The notes beneath the pieces are model-generated. The model saw only the letters and a list, made by a program, of their open reading frames with translations. It searched no databases and was not told the DNA's origin. Source: Bradyrhizobium diazoefficiens (GTDB lineage Bacteria; Pseudomonadota; Alphaproteobacteria; Rhizobiales; Xanthobacteraceae). From it: DNA of 64,000 bases. The stretch covers positions 3,472,001 to 3,536,000 of the forward strand of contig NZ_CP067041.1 of the NCBI RefSeq assembly GCF_016599855.1. The letters run 5' to 3'. Position numbers and translations under genes: made by a program. Shown here piece after piece: positions 43,601-51,999 of the stretch. The stretch's first letter is position 1; each line of letters opens with the position of its first letter.

Positions 43601-44674
43601 ATGACCGACCGCAAAAACGGCCTCACTTACGCCGATTCAGGCGTCGATATCGATGCGGGCAACCGCCTGGTCGACCTGATCAAGCCGATGGTGCGCGCCA
43701 CCGCGCGGCCGGGCGCCGACGCCGAGATCGGCGGATTCGGCGGCCTGTTCGACCTCAAGGCGGCCGGCTTCAAGGACCCCGTCCTGGTCGCGGCTACTGA
43801 CGGTGTCGGCACCAAGGTCAAGATCGCGATCGAGACCGGCCTGCACGGCGGGATCGGCATCGACCTCGTAGCCATGAGCGTCAACGACCTCGTCGTGCAG
43901 GGTGCCGAACCGCTGTTCTTCCTTGACTATTTCGCCTGCGGCAAGCTCGATCCCGAAGCGACCGCCGCGATTGTCGCGGGCGTTGCCGAAGGCTGCCGCG
44001 AGTCCGGTTGCGCGCTGATCGGCGGTGAGACCGCCGAAATGCCCGGCCTCTACAAGGACGGCGACTATGATCTCGGCGGCTTCGCCGTCGGCGCCGCCGA
44101 GCGCGGCACGCTGTTGCCGCGCAGGGACATCGCCGCCGGCGACGCCGTGATCGGCCTTGCCTCATCGGGCGTGCATTCCAACGGTTTCTCGCTGGTGCGC
44201 AAGATTGTGGAACAGTCCGGCCTCGGCTTCGAGGCGCAGGCGCCGTTTGCACCGGTCATGACGCTCGGCGGCGCGCTGCTGACGCCGACACGGCTCTACG
44301 TCAAATCCTGTCTGCGCGCGATCCGCGAGACCGGCGCGGTGAAGGGCCTCGCCCACATCACCGGCGGCGGCTTCACTGACAACATTCCGCGCGTGCTGCC
44401 GAACCATCTCGGCGTCGGTATCGATCTGGCGCGCCTGCCGGTGCTGCCGGTATTCAAATGGCTGGCCGCGCAAGCCGGTATCGCCGAGCTCGAAATGCTG
44501 CGCACCTTCAACTGCGGCATCGGCATGATCGTCATCGTCGAGCCTGAGAAGGTCGACGAGGTCGTGCGGGTCTTCGCCGATGCCGGCGAGACGGTGGCGC
44601 AGCTCGGCACCGTGATCCCGGCCGAGGGCGAGCATCGCGTCGTCTACAACGGCCACCTCGATCTGGCGCTGTGA
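43601..44674 (+). CDS. purM: Phosphoribosylformylglycinamidine cyclo-ligase
   Basis: A 357-residue enzyme (AIR synthetase) of purine synthesis. [20 protein letters not shown], the nucleotide-binding [32 protein letters not shown] and GGETAEMPG are all in place. Start at the ATG at 43601; the frame is open upstream to 43541 without a site. Its stop overlaps the start of purN, with which it is coupled. Confidence 0.97.
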   Translation: MTDRKNGLTYADSGVDIDAGNRLVDLIKPMVRATARPGADAEIGGFGGLFDLKAAGFKDPVLVAATDGVGTKVKIAIETGLHGGIGIDLVAMSVNDLVVQGAEPLFFLDYFACGKLDPEATAAIVAGVAEGCRESGCALIGGETAEMPGLYKDGDYDLGGFAVGAAERGTLLPRRDIAAGDAVIGLASSGVHSNGFSLVRKIVEQSGLGFEAQAPFAPVMTLGGALLTPTRLYVKSCLRAIRETGAVKGLAHITGGGFTDNIPRVLPNHLGVGIDLARLPVLPVFKWLAAQAGIAELEMLRTFNCGIGMIVIVEPEKVDEVVRVFADAGETVAQLGTVIPAEGEHRVVYNGHLDLAL

Positions 44675-45327
44675 TGAAGCGCCGCGTCGCCATCCTGATT
44701 TCCGGTCGCGGCTCCAACATGTCCGCGCTGATCAAGGCAGCAAGCGCAGCAGAGTTCCCGGCAGAGATATCGCTCGTGATCTCGAACAAGGCCGATGCGC
44801 TCGGTCTCGAACGGGCCGAGGCGGCCGGCGTGAAGACGCTGGTGATCGAGAGCAAGCCGTTCGGCAAGGACCGCGCAGGTTTCGAGGCGGTATTGCAGGC
44901 AGCGCTCGACCAGCACGGCATCGAATTGATTTGCCTCGGTGGCTTCATGCGCCTGTTCACCGCCGAGTTCACCAAGGCCTGGTACGGGCGGATGCTCAAC
45001 ATCCATCCGTCGCTATTGCCGTCGTTCCCCGGCCTCGATCCGCACGGTCAGGCCTTGCGCGCCGGCGTCAAGCTGTCGGGCGCGACAGTGCACTTCGTGA
45101 TCCCCGAGACCGACGCCGGCCCGATCGTGATGCAGGGCGCGGTGCCCGTCAGCGATCACGATACGGCGGCGACCCTGTCGGAGCGCATCCTCGAGGTCGA
45201 GCATCGCATCTATCCCGAAGCGCTGCGCCTGCTTGCGACCGGCAAGGTCCGGATCGATGGCGACGTCTGCAGGACGGCGGGCAGCGCGGCGTCAGAGAAT
45301 TTCCTGATTGCGCCGGTGGCGAGCTGA
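44674..45327 (+). CDS. purN: Phosphoribosylglycinamide formyltransferase
   Basis: A 217-residue enzyme using 10-formyltetrahydrofolate. The start is KRRVAILISGRGSNM; the catalytic block is INIHPSLLP-like (NIHPSLLPSFPGLD, with His) and SGATVHFVIPETDAGPI holds the catalytic Asp. The ATG at 44674 overlaps the purM stop; a GTG one codon earlier is also possible. Confidence 0.96.
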   Translation: MKRRVAILISGRGSNMSALIKAASAAEFPAEISLVISNKADALGLERAEAAGVKTLVIESKPFGKDRAGFEAVLQAALDQHGIELICLGGFMRLFTAEFTKAWYGRMLNIHPSLLPSFPGLDPHGQALRAGVKLSGATVHFVIPETDAGPIVMQGAVPVSDHDTAATLSERILEVEHRIYPEALRLLATGKVRIDGDVCRTAGSAASENFLIAPVAS

Positions 45328-45352
45328 AGTGCAGCTTGGTATTCACCGCCCC

Positions 45353-45380
45353 AAGCAAAATCCCCCGGCAGAGCCGGGGG
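45353..45380 (-). terminator. Terminator between purN and cspA
   Basis: CCCCCGGC (45362-45369) and GCCGGGGG (45373-45380), loop AGA; on the minus strand it is followed by ATTTTG. It lies 39 bases after the cspA stop, and close after purN, so it may act for both converging genes. Confidence 0.65.
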
Positions 45381-45418
45381 CAAGGTCATGATCTCTCGCG
45401 CCTCAGGCTTGAGAGAAA

Positions 45419-45625
45419 TCAGGAGACCTTGAGGTTCTCCGCGGACGCCTTGCCGCGGTTCTCCACGAGGTCGTATTCAACCACCTGGTTCTCATTCAGG
45501 GTCGAGAGTCCGGCACGTTCGACGGCCGAGATATGGACGAATACGTCCTTATCGCTGCCGTTCGGCTTGATGAACCCATAGCCCTTGGTCGGGTTGAACC
45601 ATTTGACGGTGCCCTTTTGTGGCAT
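45419..45625 (-). CDS. Cold shock protein
   Basis: A 68-residue OB-fold protein: GTVKWFNPTKGYGFIKPNGS contains RNP1 (KGYGFI) and VFVHIS is RNP2. It binds single-stranded RNA and DNA and melts mRNA structure. GGAGGAG precedes the ATG. A gene-free stretch upstream offers room for the long regulated leader seen in many csp genes. Confidence 0.95.
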   Translation of the reverse strand: MPQKGTVKWFNPTKGYGFIKPNGSDKDVFVHISAVERAGLSTLNENQVVEYDLVENRGKASAENLKVS

Positions 45626-45996
45626 CGCTAGTCTCCTCCGCTAGATACAAAAAAACGCGGCCGCTTTTCGCATGCCACGCCACAAACGGGCTTCCGGAAG
45701 TCTGTTCGAGTCTCAATGTCGCGAAACGCACAGCCGAGCGCCAATTCCGATTGTGTCTGACATTGCAACATGAAAATCGCGCGTTAGCAAGCCGTACGCG
45801 GATTTCAAGTCCATGCCGGGTATCGCAATCCGCTATTTGTGACCTGTGGCAGCGGAACCACAGCCGAGTGCAATAGGCTCCGCGATCGCCCGGCAAATGG
45901 TTGACCCTTCGTGGCAGTTCAGCACAAATCGCCGCACCTGCTCGCCGTTCGTGTTGCATTTTTGCGGGCCGTCTTTTGCTTTTGGGAATTGTCGTC
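45626..45996. other. Divergent region between cspA and the autotransporter-like gene
   Basis: 371 bases. It contains the cspA leader (with a run of seven T on the minus strand near 45647-45653) and presumably both promoters; I could not define convincing boxes. The in-frame extension of the barrel gene back to 45901 is not supported by a start signal. Confidence 0.4.
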
Positions 45997-47151
45997 ATGC
46001 GCTGCGCCTTGCAGCCCTTCGGGCTACGGCGGACGATCGGGCTGGACCGTGTCCGCCGGATTGTGACGGTGATCGCCATAGCGTTTACGCTCGTCGTGAT
46101 CATGTCGGCGACACCAAGCTTTGCCCAAAGTCCGACGCCCACCCCGACCCCGACACCGACGGCATCGCCGACCCCGACCCCGACGCCGACCGCGACCAAT
46201 TACGACCAGTCGGCCGGCAACAGCGCGCTCAATCTCGGCTCGGGATTTTTGGAGCGCCTCGGTAACCAGGCCTCCGGCGGCATCAACCGGGTGTCGCGCA
46301 CCAATCCTGGCGGCGGCGGCGCGTCGGAGAGTACGGAAGACCCACGCTATCGCACCTCGTACGAGGGCTATGGCATTTCGATCCGGACCGATGCGCAGGG
46401 CGATTTCGTCGGCGACAAACGAAAGACGTTCGGCGGCGTTGCCGGCTTTGGTGCGCGGATCGTGCCGGGCGTCAATCTCGGCTTTTCCGTCGACCAGAGC
46501 CATACCGACATCGACGTGCCGCTCGCGCTTCAATCGGCGACACTCGACCTGACCCAGATCGGCTTTAACGGCTCCGTCGACAAGGGGCCTTGGACCTGGG
46601 CCTTTGCGGTGGTGCACGGTTTTGGCAAGGTCCATTCCAGCCGGGACACCGGCTTCGGGCTGGCGACGGCGGGCTATCGCGCCGCAGTCGACGGCGCACT
46701 GACCGAGATCAGCTATTACTGGACCAAGGACCAGATGCGGATCGTGCCCAAGAGTGCGCTCGAATATGTGCGCGCCACCGGCGCGGCGTTCCAGGAGGCC
46801 GGCGGACTTGATCCGCTCAACGTCGGTTCGAGCGCGATCGCACGCGCGCGCGTCATGATCGGCGCCGAGATCGGGCGCTACTTCATCTTAGACCGGAAGA
46901 TTCTGGACCTCTCAGCCTACGGCAAGTTCGTCGACAATTTCTACCAGGACCTGGGCTCGGTGCAGGTCAGCCTCAGGACCCAGAGCATCATGGTTCCCGG
47001 AATCGGGGAGAGCCGTTATGGCATGGATGCCGGCGCCTCTGCGTCGCTCAGCCTGACCAACACCGCACGGCTCTACGTCAATTACGACGGCAAGTTCCGC
47101 AACGAGCTGACCTCGCATCAGGGCACGGTCGGCTTCGAATATCGGTGGTGA
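45997..47151 (+). CDS. Outer-membrane autotransporter-type beta-barrel protein with Pro-Thr linker
   Basis: About 384 residues. A signal region (VTVIAIAFTLVVIMSATPSFA) is followed by a (PT)n linker of about 25 residues (SPTPTPTPTPTASPTPTPTP), a short spacer, and a C-terminal domain of about 270 residues with alternating strands ending VGFEYRW, the aromatic end of outer-membrane barrels. It matches the autotransporter beta-domain pattern, but there is no long passenger, so it may simply be a porin-like surface protein. The ATG at 45997 is my choice; the frame is open to 45901. Confidence 0.75.
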   Translation: MRCALQPFGLRRTIGLDRVRRIVTVIAIAFTLVVIMSATPSFAQSPTPTPTPTPTASPTPTPTPTATNYDQSAGNSALNLGSGFLERLGNQASGGINRVSRTNPGGGGASESTEDPRYRTSYEGYGISIRTDAQGDFVGDKRKTFGGVAGFGARIVPGVNLGFSVDQSHTDIDVPLALQSATLDLTQIGFNGSVDKGPWTWAFAVVHGFGKVHSSRDTGFGLATAGYRAAVDGALTEISYYWTKDQMRIVPKSALEYVRATGAAFQEAGGLDPLNVGSSAIARARVMIGAEIGRYFILDRKILDLSAYGKFVDNFYQDLGSVQVSLRTQSIMVPGIGESRYGMDAGASASLSLTNTARLYVNYDGKFRNELTSHQGTVGFEYRW

Positions 47152-47158
47152 GGCACGC

Positions 47159-48199
47159 TCAAATCGGCGTCGCCGCGACATAACCCGTCAATCCAAAGCC
47201 CTCGCGTGCCGCCGTCATCATCGGCACCAGCGCGTCTGGATGGATGAACTCGTCACGGAAGCACGGATAGGTTTTGGGATCGAAGATCTTCTTCAGCCAG
47301 TCGACCACGATCTTGTGCCGCTCGGAGGCGCGGAATTCCTTGTGATAGGTCAGCCAGAGGTCGGCGTGGTGGCTGACGCCGAGGTCGACGGCGACGAGCG
47401 GCGCACCGAGCGCGATCGACACCGTCGGCAGGAAGCCGATGCCGGCGCCGCGCTCGACCGCGTAGAGCGCGCCGACCGAGGAATTGGTCTTGATTCCGAC
47501 AATGCCCTCCAGCGATTTCAATCCGAGCACGCGGGCGTAGGCGCTGTCGTCGACCTGCGGTGCGCTCTGCTTGATGATGCGATGGTTCGGCAATTCGGCG
47601 AGCGTCGCCGGTATGCCATAGATGTCCGCATAGTCCCTCGAGACGAACGGATAAATATGCAGCCGGCCGAGCTTGGCGACGATGAGATCTGGATTGATCG
47701 GCGGCTCGAGCTGGATCGCAATGTCCGACTCCAGCCGCGCGACGTCGGCTTGCTCCATCGCACAGCGCAGGTCGACGCTGATCTTGCGATAGGTCTTCTG
47801 GAAATCGATCAGCCGCGGCAGGATCCAGAAATTGCCGGGACCTTCCGTCACCGCAACGCGCACCGTGCCTGACGTATCGTTCGAGGATCGCGAAGCGCGC
47901 CGGAAGATGTTGAAGGCGTGACGCTCCATATGCGCGACGTCGGCGATCATCGCTGTACCTTCGTCGCTGAGCGTGAGGCCGCTCTGGTCGCGCAGGAAAA
48001 GCTTGCAGCCGATGTTCTCTTCGAGCCGATCGATCCGGCGCATCAATGTGGTGGAGGTGAGCCCGAGTTCTTCGGCGGCGTTGCGGAAACTTTTAAATTT
48101 TGCGCAAGCTAAAAACAGCTTCAAATCGTCCCAAGACGCATTTAGGGCTTCTTCATGGTGCTGCATCAGTGCAGCGCCCCGGTGCAATACTTGCTGCAT
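47159..48199 (-). CDS. LysR family transcriptional regulator
   Basis: 346 residues, some 40 longer than average, with the helix-turn-helix at about 22-80 (LFLACAKFKSFRNAAEELGL, TSTTLMRRIDRLEE) and a LysR substrate domain. GGAG stands 9 bases before the ATG at 48199. It is divergent from two GNAT-like genes with a 71-base shared promoter region, so it may control them. The effector is unknown. Confidence 0.9.
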   Translation of the reverse strand: MQQVLHRGAALMQHHEEALNASWDDLKLFLACAKFKSFRNAAEELGLTSTTLMRRIDRLEENIGCKLFLRDQSGLTLSDEGTAMIADVAHMERHAFNIFRRASRSSNDTSGTVRVAVTEGPGNFWILPRLIDFQKTYRKISVDLRCAMEQADVARLESDIAIQLEPPINPDLIVAKLGRLHIYPFVSRDYADIYGIPATLAELPNHRIIKQSAPQVDDSAYARVLGLKSLEGIVGIKTNSSVGALYAVERGAGIGFLPTVSIALGAPLVAVDLGVSHHADLWLTYHKEFRASERHKIVVDWLKKIFDPKTYPCFRDEFIHPDALVPMMTAAREGFGLTGYVAATPI

Positions 48200-48270
48200 A
48201 CTCTTGATCTCCAGCCGCTAAGCTTCTCCTCATATCGGCGTACAAAACCCCTGAACGATAGAGGGACGAC

Positions 48271-48888
48271 ATGAGTATGGAAAGGGGCTCGTTTGCCGTG
48301 AGGCATGATTTCGACGCCTTGCCGTTGAGCCCCGAGGTGGATGTCCGTTGTGCGCAACTTTCCGAAATCGCAGCGCTGTCGGAGATGGGGCACCGGCTGG
48401 TTCCGGGTGTGCAGATCGGGACGACGGAGCTCGCGAAGTATTTCGCCTTCGATCCTCAGAGCATCCTGACGTTCAGCCGAGAAGGCAAACTGCTCGGCGG
48501 CATGGCCTTCCTGTTTCTGAGTGACCGCGGGCATGATGCATTGCTGCTCGACGATATCTGTCTGACCGCGCCCGAGACGCGCTATCTCGCTTCCGCGAAT
48601 GATGATGTCGCAGCCATCTACATCTGGGCGATCGCCGCGACCGGCCGCGGTATTGCCGGTCTTGGCAAGGCTGCGGCTCATTTACGGCAAATAAGATTTC
48701 GCGGCGCTGACTGCTATGCGCAGCCGTCAACCGTGGCCGGACGCGAGATCATGAGAGCGACCGGCTTCGAGCCGGTTTCGAGCTTCCAGCTCGATCTCTG
48801 GTGTTACGTGCGCCCGTGGCATAGGCAGCCGATGCGCATGCCGGGCGCGATTATCCAAGCAAGGAGTTTTGCAGATGCACGGCACTAG
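48271..48888 (+). CDS. GNAT-fold protein, probable acetyltransferase
   Basis: 205 residues. The order of elements fits a GNAT fold (VDVRCAQLSEIAALSEMGHR at the start, GKLLGGMAFLFLSD as the central hairpin, then an ATGFEPVSSFQLDLW end), but the acetyl-CoA loop (normally R/Q-x-x-G-x-G/A) is not evident: GRGIAGLGKAAAHL is the nearest match. GAGGGACGAC precedes the ATG. It overlaps the next GNAT gene by 14 bases. Substrate unknown. Confidence 0.6.
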   Translation: MSMERGSFAVRHDFDALPLSPEVDVRCAQLSEIAALSEMGHRLVPGVQIGTTELAKYFAFDPQSILTFSREGKLLGGMAFLFLSDRGHDALLLDDICLTAPETRYLASANDDVAAIYIWAIAATGRGIAGLGKAAAHLRQIRFRGADCYAQPSTVAGREIMRATGFEPVSSFQLDLWCYVRPWHRQPMRMPGAIIQARSFADARH

Positions 48889-49495
48889 AATTCCTCTCGC
48901 CAAGCCTGACTCACGCGCCATCACTATCCGTCTTGCGCGCAATCCGAGCGACCTCATGCTGGTCACGGCCATTCGCTCCGCGGTTTATCTCGCCGAGCAG
49001 GATTGTCCGTTCGATGAGGAGTTCGACGGCAACGATATGGTTGCGGCGCATTTCATCGGCTTCGTCGGCAACGAGCCGGCCGGCTGCCTGCGCGTGCGCT
49101 TCTTCGGCGATTTCGCCAAGGTGGAGCGGCTCGCGGTGCGCCACCAATATCGGCGCTCGCGCGTCTCGTTCAAGCTGGTGCAGGCGAGCGTCGACTATGT
49201 GAGGCGCAAGGGGTTCCGCAAGATCTATGGTCAGGCCCAGGACCGGCTGGTCGATTTTTGGGCTCATTTCGGCGCCAAGCCGCTCGGCCATAATCGCAAG
49301 ATCACGTTCTCGGATTTCTCGTACACGGAAATGCTGCTGGAGATCGAGCCGGGGCCGGATGCCATTACGCTGGACAGCGATCCCTATGTCATTATCCGCC
49401 CCGAGGGCGACTGGGACCGTCCGGGTGTGCTCGATGCCTCGGCGGGGCGGGCTGTGACCTCGCCACTGCGGGACCTCGCGCTCGCCGACGGCTGA
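48875..49495 (+). CDS. GNAT family N-acetyltransferase
   Basis: 206 residues with a clear GNAT core: IRLARNPSDLMLVTAIRSAV (strand 1 and helix 1), PAGCLRVRFFGDFAKVERLA (strands 2-4) and VRHQYRRSRVSFKLVQASVD (the CoA pyrophosphate loop, R-R-S-R-V-S). Then IYGQAQDRLVDFWAHFGAKP, where the enzyme closes over the substrate. I chose the ATG at 48875 because AAGGAG is 9 bases upstream; the TTG at 48869 is too near. The pair of GNAT genes downstream of the divergent LysR suggests a joint task. Confidence 0.8.
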   Translation: MHGTRIPLAKPDSRAITIRLARNPSDLMLVTAIRSAVYLAEQDCPFDEEFDGNDMVAAHFIGFVGNEPAGCLRVRFFGDFAKVERLAVRHQYRRSRVSFKLVQASVDYVRRKGFRKIYGQAQDRLVDFWAHFGAKPLGHNRKITFSDFSYTEMLLEIEPGPDAITLDSDPYVIIRPEGDWDRPGVLDASAGRAVTSPLRDLALADG

Positions 49496-49519
49496 AACGG
49501 TGCAGCTCCGCGCAAGACA

Positions 49520-50080
49520 ATGCCAATTTCCCACGACGATCCGCTGGTCCTGGTTTGCGCGGACCTTCAAGTCGGATATCTGACCCAGGGGCGCCGCCAC
49601 GCGATTCTCGATGGCGACGCTGCCATCGTCCGCTGCTTGGAGCTGCTGACCTTGTGGCGCAACAATCTCTGGCCGGTGATGCATTTGAAGCGCATCGCGC
49701 AGGCGGCGTGGTTCAATCCGTCACTCAGGCTGACCGATTGGATCGTGGAGGCGAAGCCGCGGCCGGGCGAGATGATGTTCGAGCACCCGTTACCCTCGGC
49801 TTACAGCTCGTCGCGTTTCGCCGACTACATGTCCAGCATCCGCAACGTGCGCTGCGTGGTGATTGGCTTCTCCCTCGACGAGACCATCCTGGCCACAATC
49901 GTCGAGGGATTTCACCGCAGCCACCGCTATCAGGTGGTCGCCGATGCCGCGGCCTGCCGGCAGCCGGGCACGGGCGAAGCGGCCGCCTACGAACAGTCGG
50001 TGGTGAATGTCATCGCCAGCTTTGCTACAATCCAGTCCAGCGCCGAACTGATCAGAAGCAGCGGCGCCGTCGCGGTTTAG
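49520..50080 (+). CDS. Isochorismatase-fold protein lacking the catalytic residues
   Basis: 186 residues of the cysteine hydrolase (isochorismatase) fold: LVLVCADLQVGYLT holds the usual Asp (15). The catalytic Lys, expected four residues before the PSAY block, is His89, and the nucleophilic Cys in the G-x-x-T/S-x-x-C position is Thr122 (VVIGFSLDETILATI). It may therefore be a non-catalytic relative or use another mechanism. It follows the second GNAT gene by 24 bases, in the same presumed operon. Confidence 0.75.
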   Translation: MPISHDDPLVLVCADLQVGYLTQGRRHAILDGDAAIVRCLELLTLWRNNLWPVMHLKRIAQAAWFNPSLRLTDWIVEAKPRPGEMMFEHPLPSAYSSSRFADYMSSIRNVRCVVIGFSLDETILATIVEGFHRSHRYQVVADAAACRQPGTGEAAAYEQSVVNVIASFATIQSSAELIRSSGAVAV

Positions 50081-50114
50081 GCGGACGCGATCGGCGGATG
50101 GATGGGGCGGGACA

Positions 50115-50282
50115 TTGTCTCGGGAGCATGAGCTCAAGGAGCTGGCGAGCGATCTGTCGCGTGCCGTCGAGGCGGCGCGCCGGATCGGCCTGCCCACGAC
50201 GGTCTATCTACTGTCGATGGCACTGGTCGAGGTGAGGGAAGCCGCTGCCGATGACGACGGGAATGATGACGGCGCAGCCTGA
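50115..50282 (+). CDS. Small hypothetical protein (55 residues, TTG start)
   Basis: The frame reads MSREHELKELASDLSRAVEA, ARRIGLPTTVYLLSMALVEV and REAAADDDGNDDGAA: a predicted amphipathic helix, a hydrophobic stretch and an acidic tail. The TTG start at 50115 follows GGGGCGGG. I recall similar short proteins in Bradyrhizobium. It may be the last gene of the GNAT/isochorismatase run. Confidence 0.5.
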   Translation: MSREHELKELASDLSRAVEAARRIGLPTTVYLLSMALVEVREAAADDDGNDDGAA

Positions 50283-50424
50283 GCGGCCATCTTGTGTGCG
50301 GCTTTGTGCAACGCTGCTGAGCGCTTGCCGCCGACGAATTGGCGTTGCAAGTTTTGCCTCGTCGCAATAGCCAAGTGATTGCGTTGGCCGCGCCGGCGAC
50401 GCGACGACTTGAGGGATCCCGCAA

Positions 50425-51807
50425 ATGTCCATGCTGCCCAATTCGCAAGAAGCCCGCGATGTGGCCTATCAGCTCCATCCCTACACCAACGCGCGCGCCC
50501 ATCAGCAGGCCGGTCCGTTGGTGATCGAGCGCGGCGAGGGGCCCTACGTGTTCGATGCGTCGGGCAAGCGCTACTTCGAGGCAATGGCGGGGCTGTGGAG
50601 CGTCGGGCTCGGCTTCAATGAAAGGCGACTGGTCGAGGCCGCGCACAAGCAGATGCTGGCGCTGCCATTCTACCACACATTCTCCGCCAAAACGCATGGC
50701 CCCTCGATCGATCTCGCCGAGAAGCTGGTGGCGCTCGCGCCTGTCACGATGAGCAAGGTGTTCTTCACCAATTCCGGCTCGGAAGCGAACGACACCGTTC
50801 TCAAGCTGATCGCCTACCGCTCCAACGCGCTCGGCCAGCCCCAGCGCAAGAAGATCATTAGCCGCATGCGCGCCTATCACGGCGTCACCATCGCGTCGGC
50901 GAGCCTCACGGGCCTCCCCAACAATCACCGCTCGTTCGACCTGCCGTTGCCGAATATCCTGCACACGGGTTCGCCGCATTTCTACAAGGACGGTGCGCCC
51001 GGCGAGAGCGAGGAGGCGTTTGCGACCCGGCGCGCCGAGGAGCTCGACGCGCTGATCCAGAAGGAAGGACCCGAGACGATCGCGGCCTTCTTCGGCGAGC
51101 CGGTGATGGGGGCGGGCGGCGTCATCGTGCCGCCGGCGACCTATTGGGAGAAGATCCAGGGCGTGTTGAAAAAGTACGACATCCTGCTGGTCGCCGACGA
51201 GGTGATCTGCGGATTCGGTCGCACCGGCAAGATGTTCGGTTGCGAGACTTACGGCATCAAGCCGGATGCGATCGTAGTCTCCAAGCAGATCACCTCGAGC
51301 TATTTTCCGCTGTCGGCGATCATGATGAACGACCGCATGTTCGAGCCGATCGCCGACGAGAGCAACAAGATCGGCGTGCTCGGCCACGGCTTCACTGCCG
51401 GCGGCCATCCGGTCGGCTCGGCGATTGCGCTGGAAAACCTCAAGATCATCGAGGAGCGTGGTCTCGTTGCGCATGCCGCCGAGCTCGGCGGCTACATGCA
51501 AGGCAAGCTGCGCGAGCTCACGAGCCATCCGCTGGTCGGCGAAGTCCGCGGCGTCGGCATGATCGCAGCGATCGAACTCGTGCTCGACAAGGGGCGCAAG
51601 ACGGCAGCGGCGACGCCCGGCGCCGTCGGCGGCATGGCGAGCCGCATGCTTCAGGAGCGCGGCGTGATCTCGCGCAACATGCTCGATGCCATCGCCATCT
51701 GCCCGCCGCTGATCGTCACCAAGGCCCAGATCGACGAGCTGATCGCGGCGATCTCGGGTGTGCTGGAGGATATGAAAGGCGAAGCGGCGAAGCTGACGCC
51801 GGCGTAG
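50425..51807 (+). CDS. Class III (omega) aminotransferase
   Basis: 460 residues, PLP-dependent. Recognisable are GLWSVGLGFNERRLVEAA (domain entry), NSGSEANDTVLKLIAYR (phosphate-binding region), RMRAYHGVTIASASLTG, the PLP Asp in LVADEVICGFGRTGKMFG and the Schiff-base Lys in VVSKQITSSYFPLSAI. Members transfer amino groups from omega-amino acids, such as beta-alanine, or from aromatic amines to pyruvate; the acceptor is unknown here. Not clearly linked to neighbouring genes. Confidence 0.93.
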   Translation: MSMLPNSQEARDVAYQLHPYTNARAHQQAGPLVIERGEGPYVFDASGKRYFEAMAGLWSVGLGFNERRLVEAAHKQMLALPFYHTFSAKTHGPSIDLAEKLVALAPVTMSKVFFTNSGSEANDTVLKLIAYRSNALGQPQRKKIISRMRAYHGVTIASASLTGLPNNHRSFDLPLPNILHTGSPHFYKDGAPGESEEAFATRRAEELDALIQKEGPETIAAFFGEPVMGAGGVIVPPATYWEKIQGVLKKYDILLVADEVICGFGRTGKMFGCETYGIKPDAIVVSKQITSSYFPLSAIMMNDRMFEPIADESNKIGVLGHGFTAGGHPVGSAIALENLKIIEERGLVAHAAELGGYMQGKLRELTSHPLVGEVRGVGMIAAIELVLDKGRKTAAATPGAVGGMASRMLQERGVISRNMLDAIAICPPLIVTKAQIDELIAAISGVLEDMKGEAAKLTPA

Positions 51808-51852
51808 GGCGGGCGTTTCATCGCAAGCTCAGCGGCTCACCTCACCCTCGGT

Positions 51853-51978
51853 GTCGTCCTGGCGAAAGCCAGGACCCATAACCACAGGGAGTGGTTTGGC
51901 GAAGATTCGTCGTTCGGTACCGCTATCGCCCGCCACGATAGATTCCGCGGTATGGGTCCTGGCTTTCGCCAGGACGAC
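51853..51978. repeat. Perfect 28-base inverted repeat, dispersed palindromic element
   Basis: Bases 51853-51880 and 51951-51978 are exact reverse complements, separated by 70 bases. Each arm is itself built around CCTGGCGAAAGCCAGG, so each can fold alone. It sits between the convergent aminotransferase and rnd genes and may end both transcripts. I recall this sequence as a repeated extragenic element in Bradyrhizobium. Confidence 0.75.
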
Positions 51979-51999
51979 ATTGGGAGGCACTTGGGGACG

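Noticed and set aside
46136..46200. Possible CRISPR-like or satellite repeat (CCGACCCCGACC units)
   Set aside because: The repeat is in frame and encodes the Pro-Thr linker of a barrel protein; no spacers.
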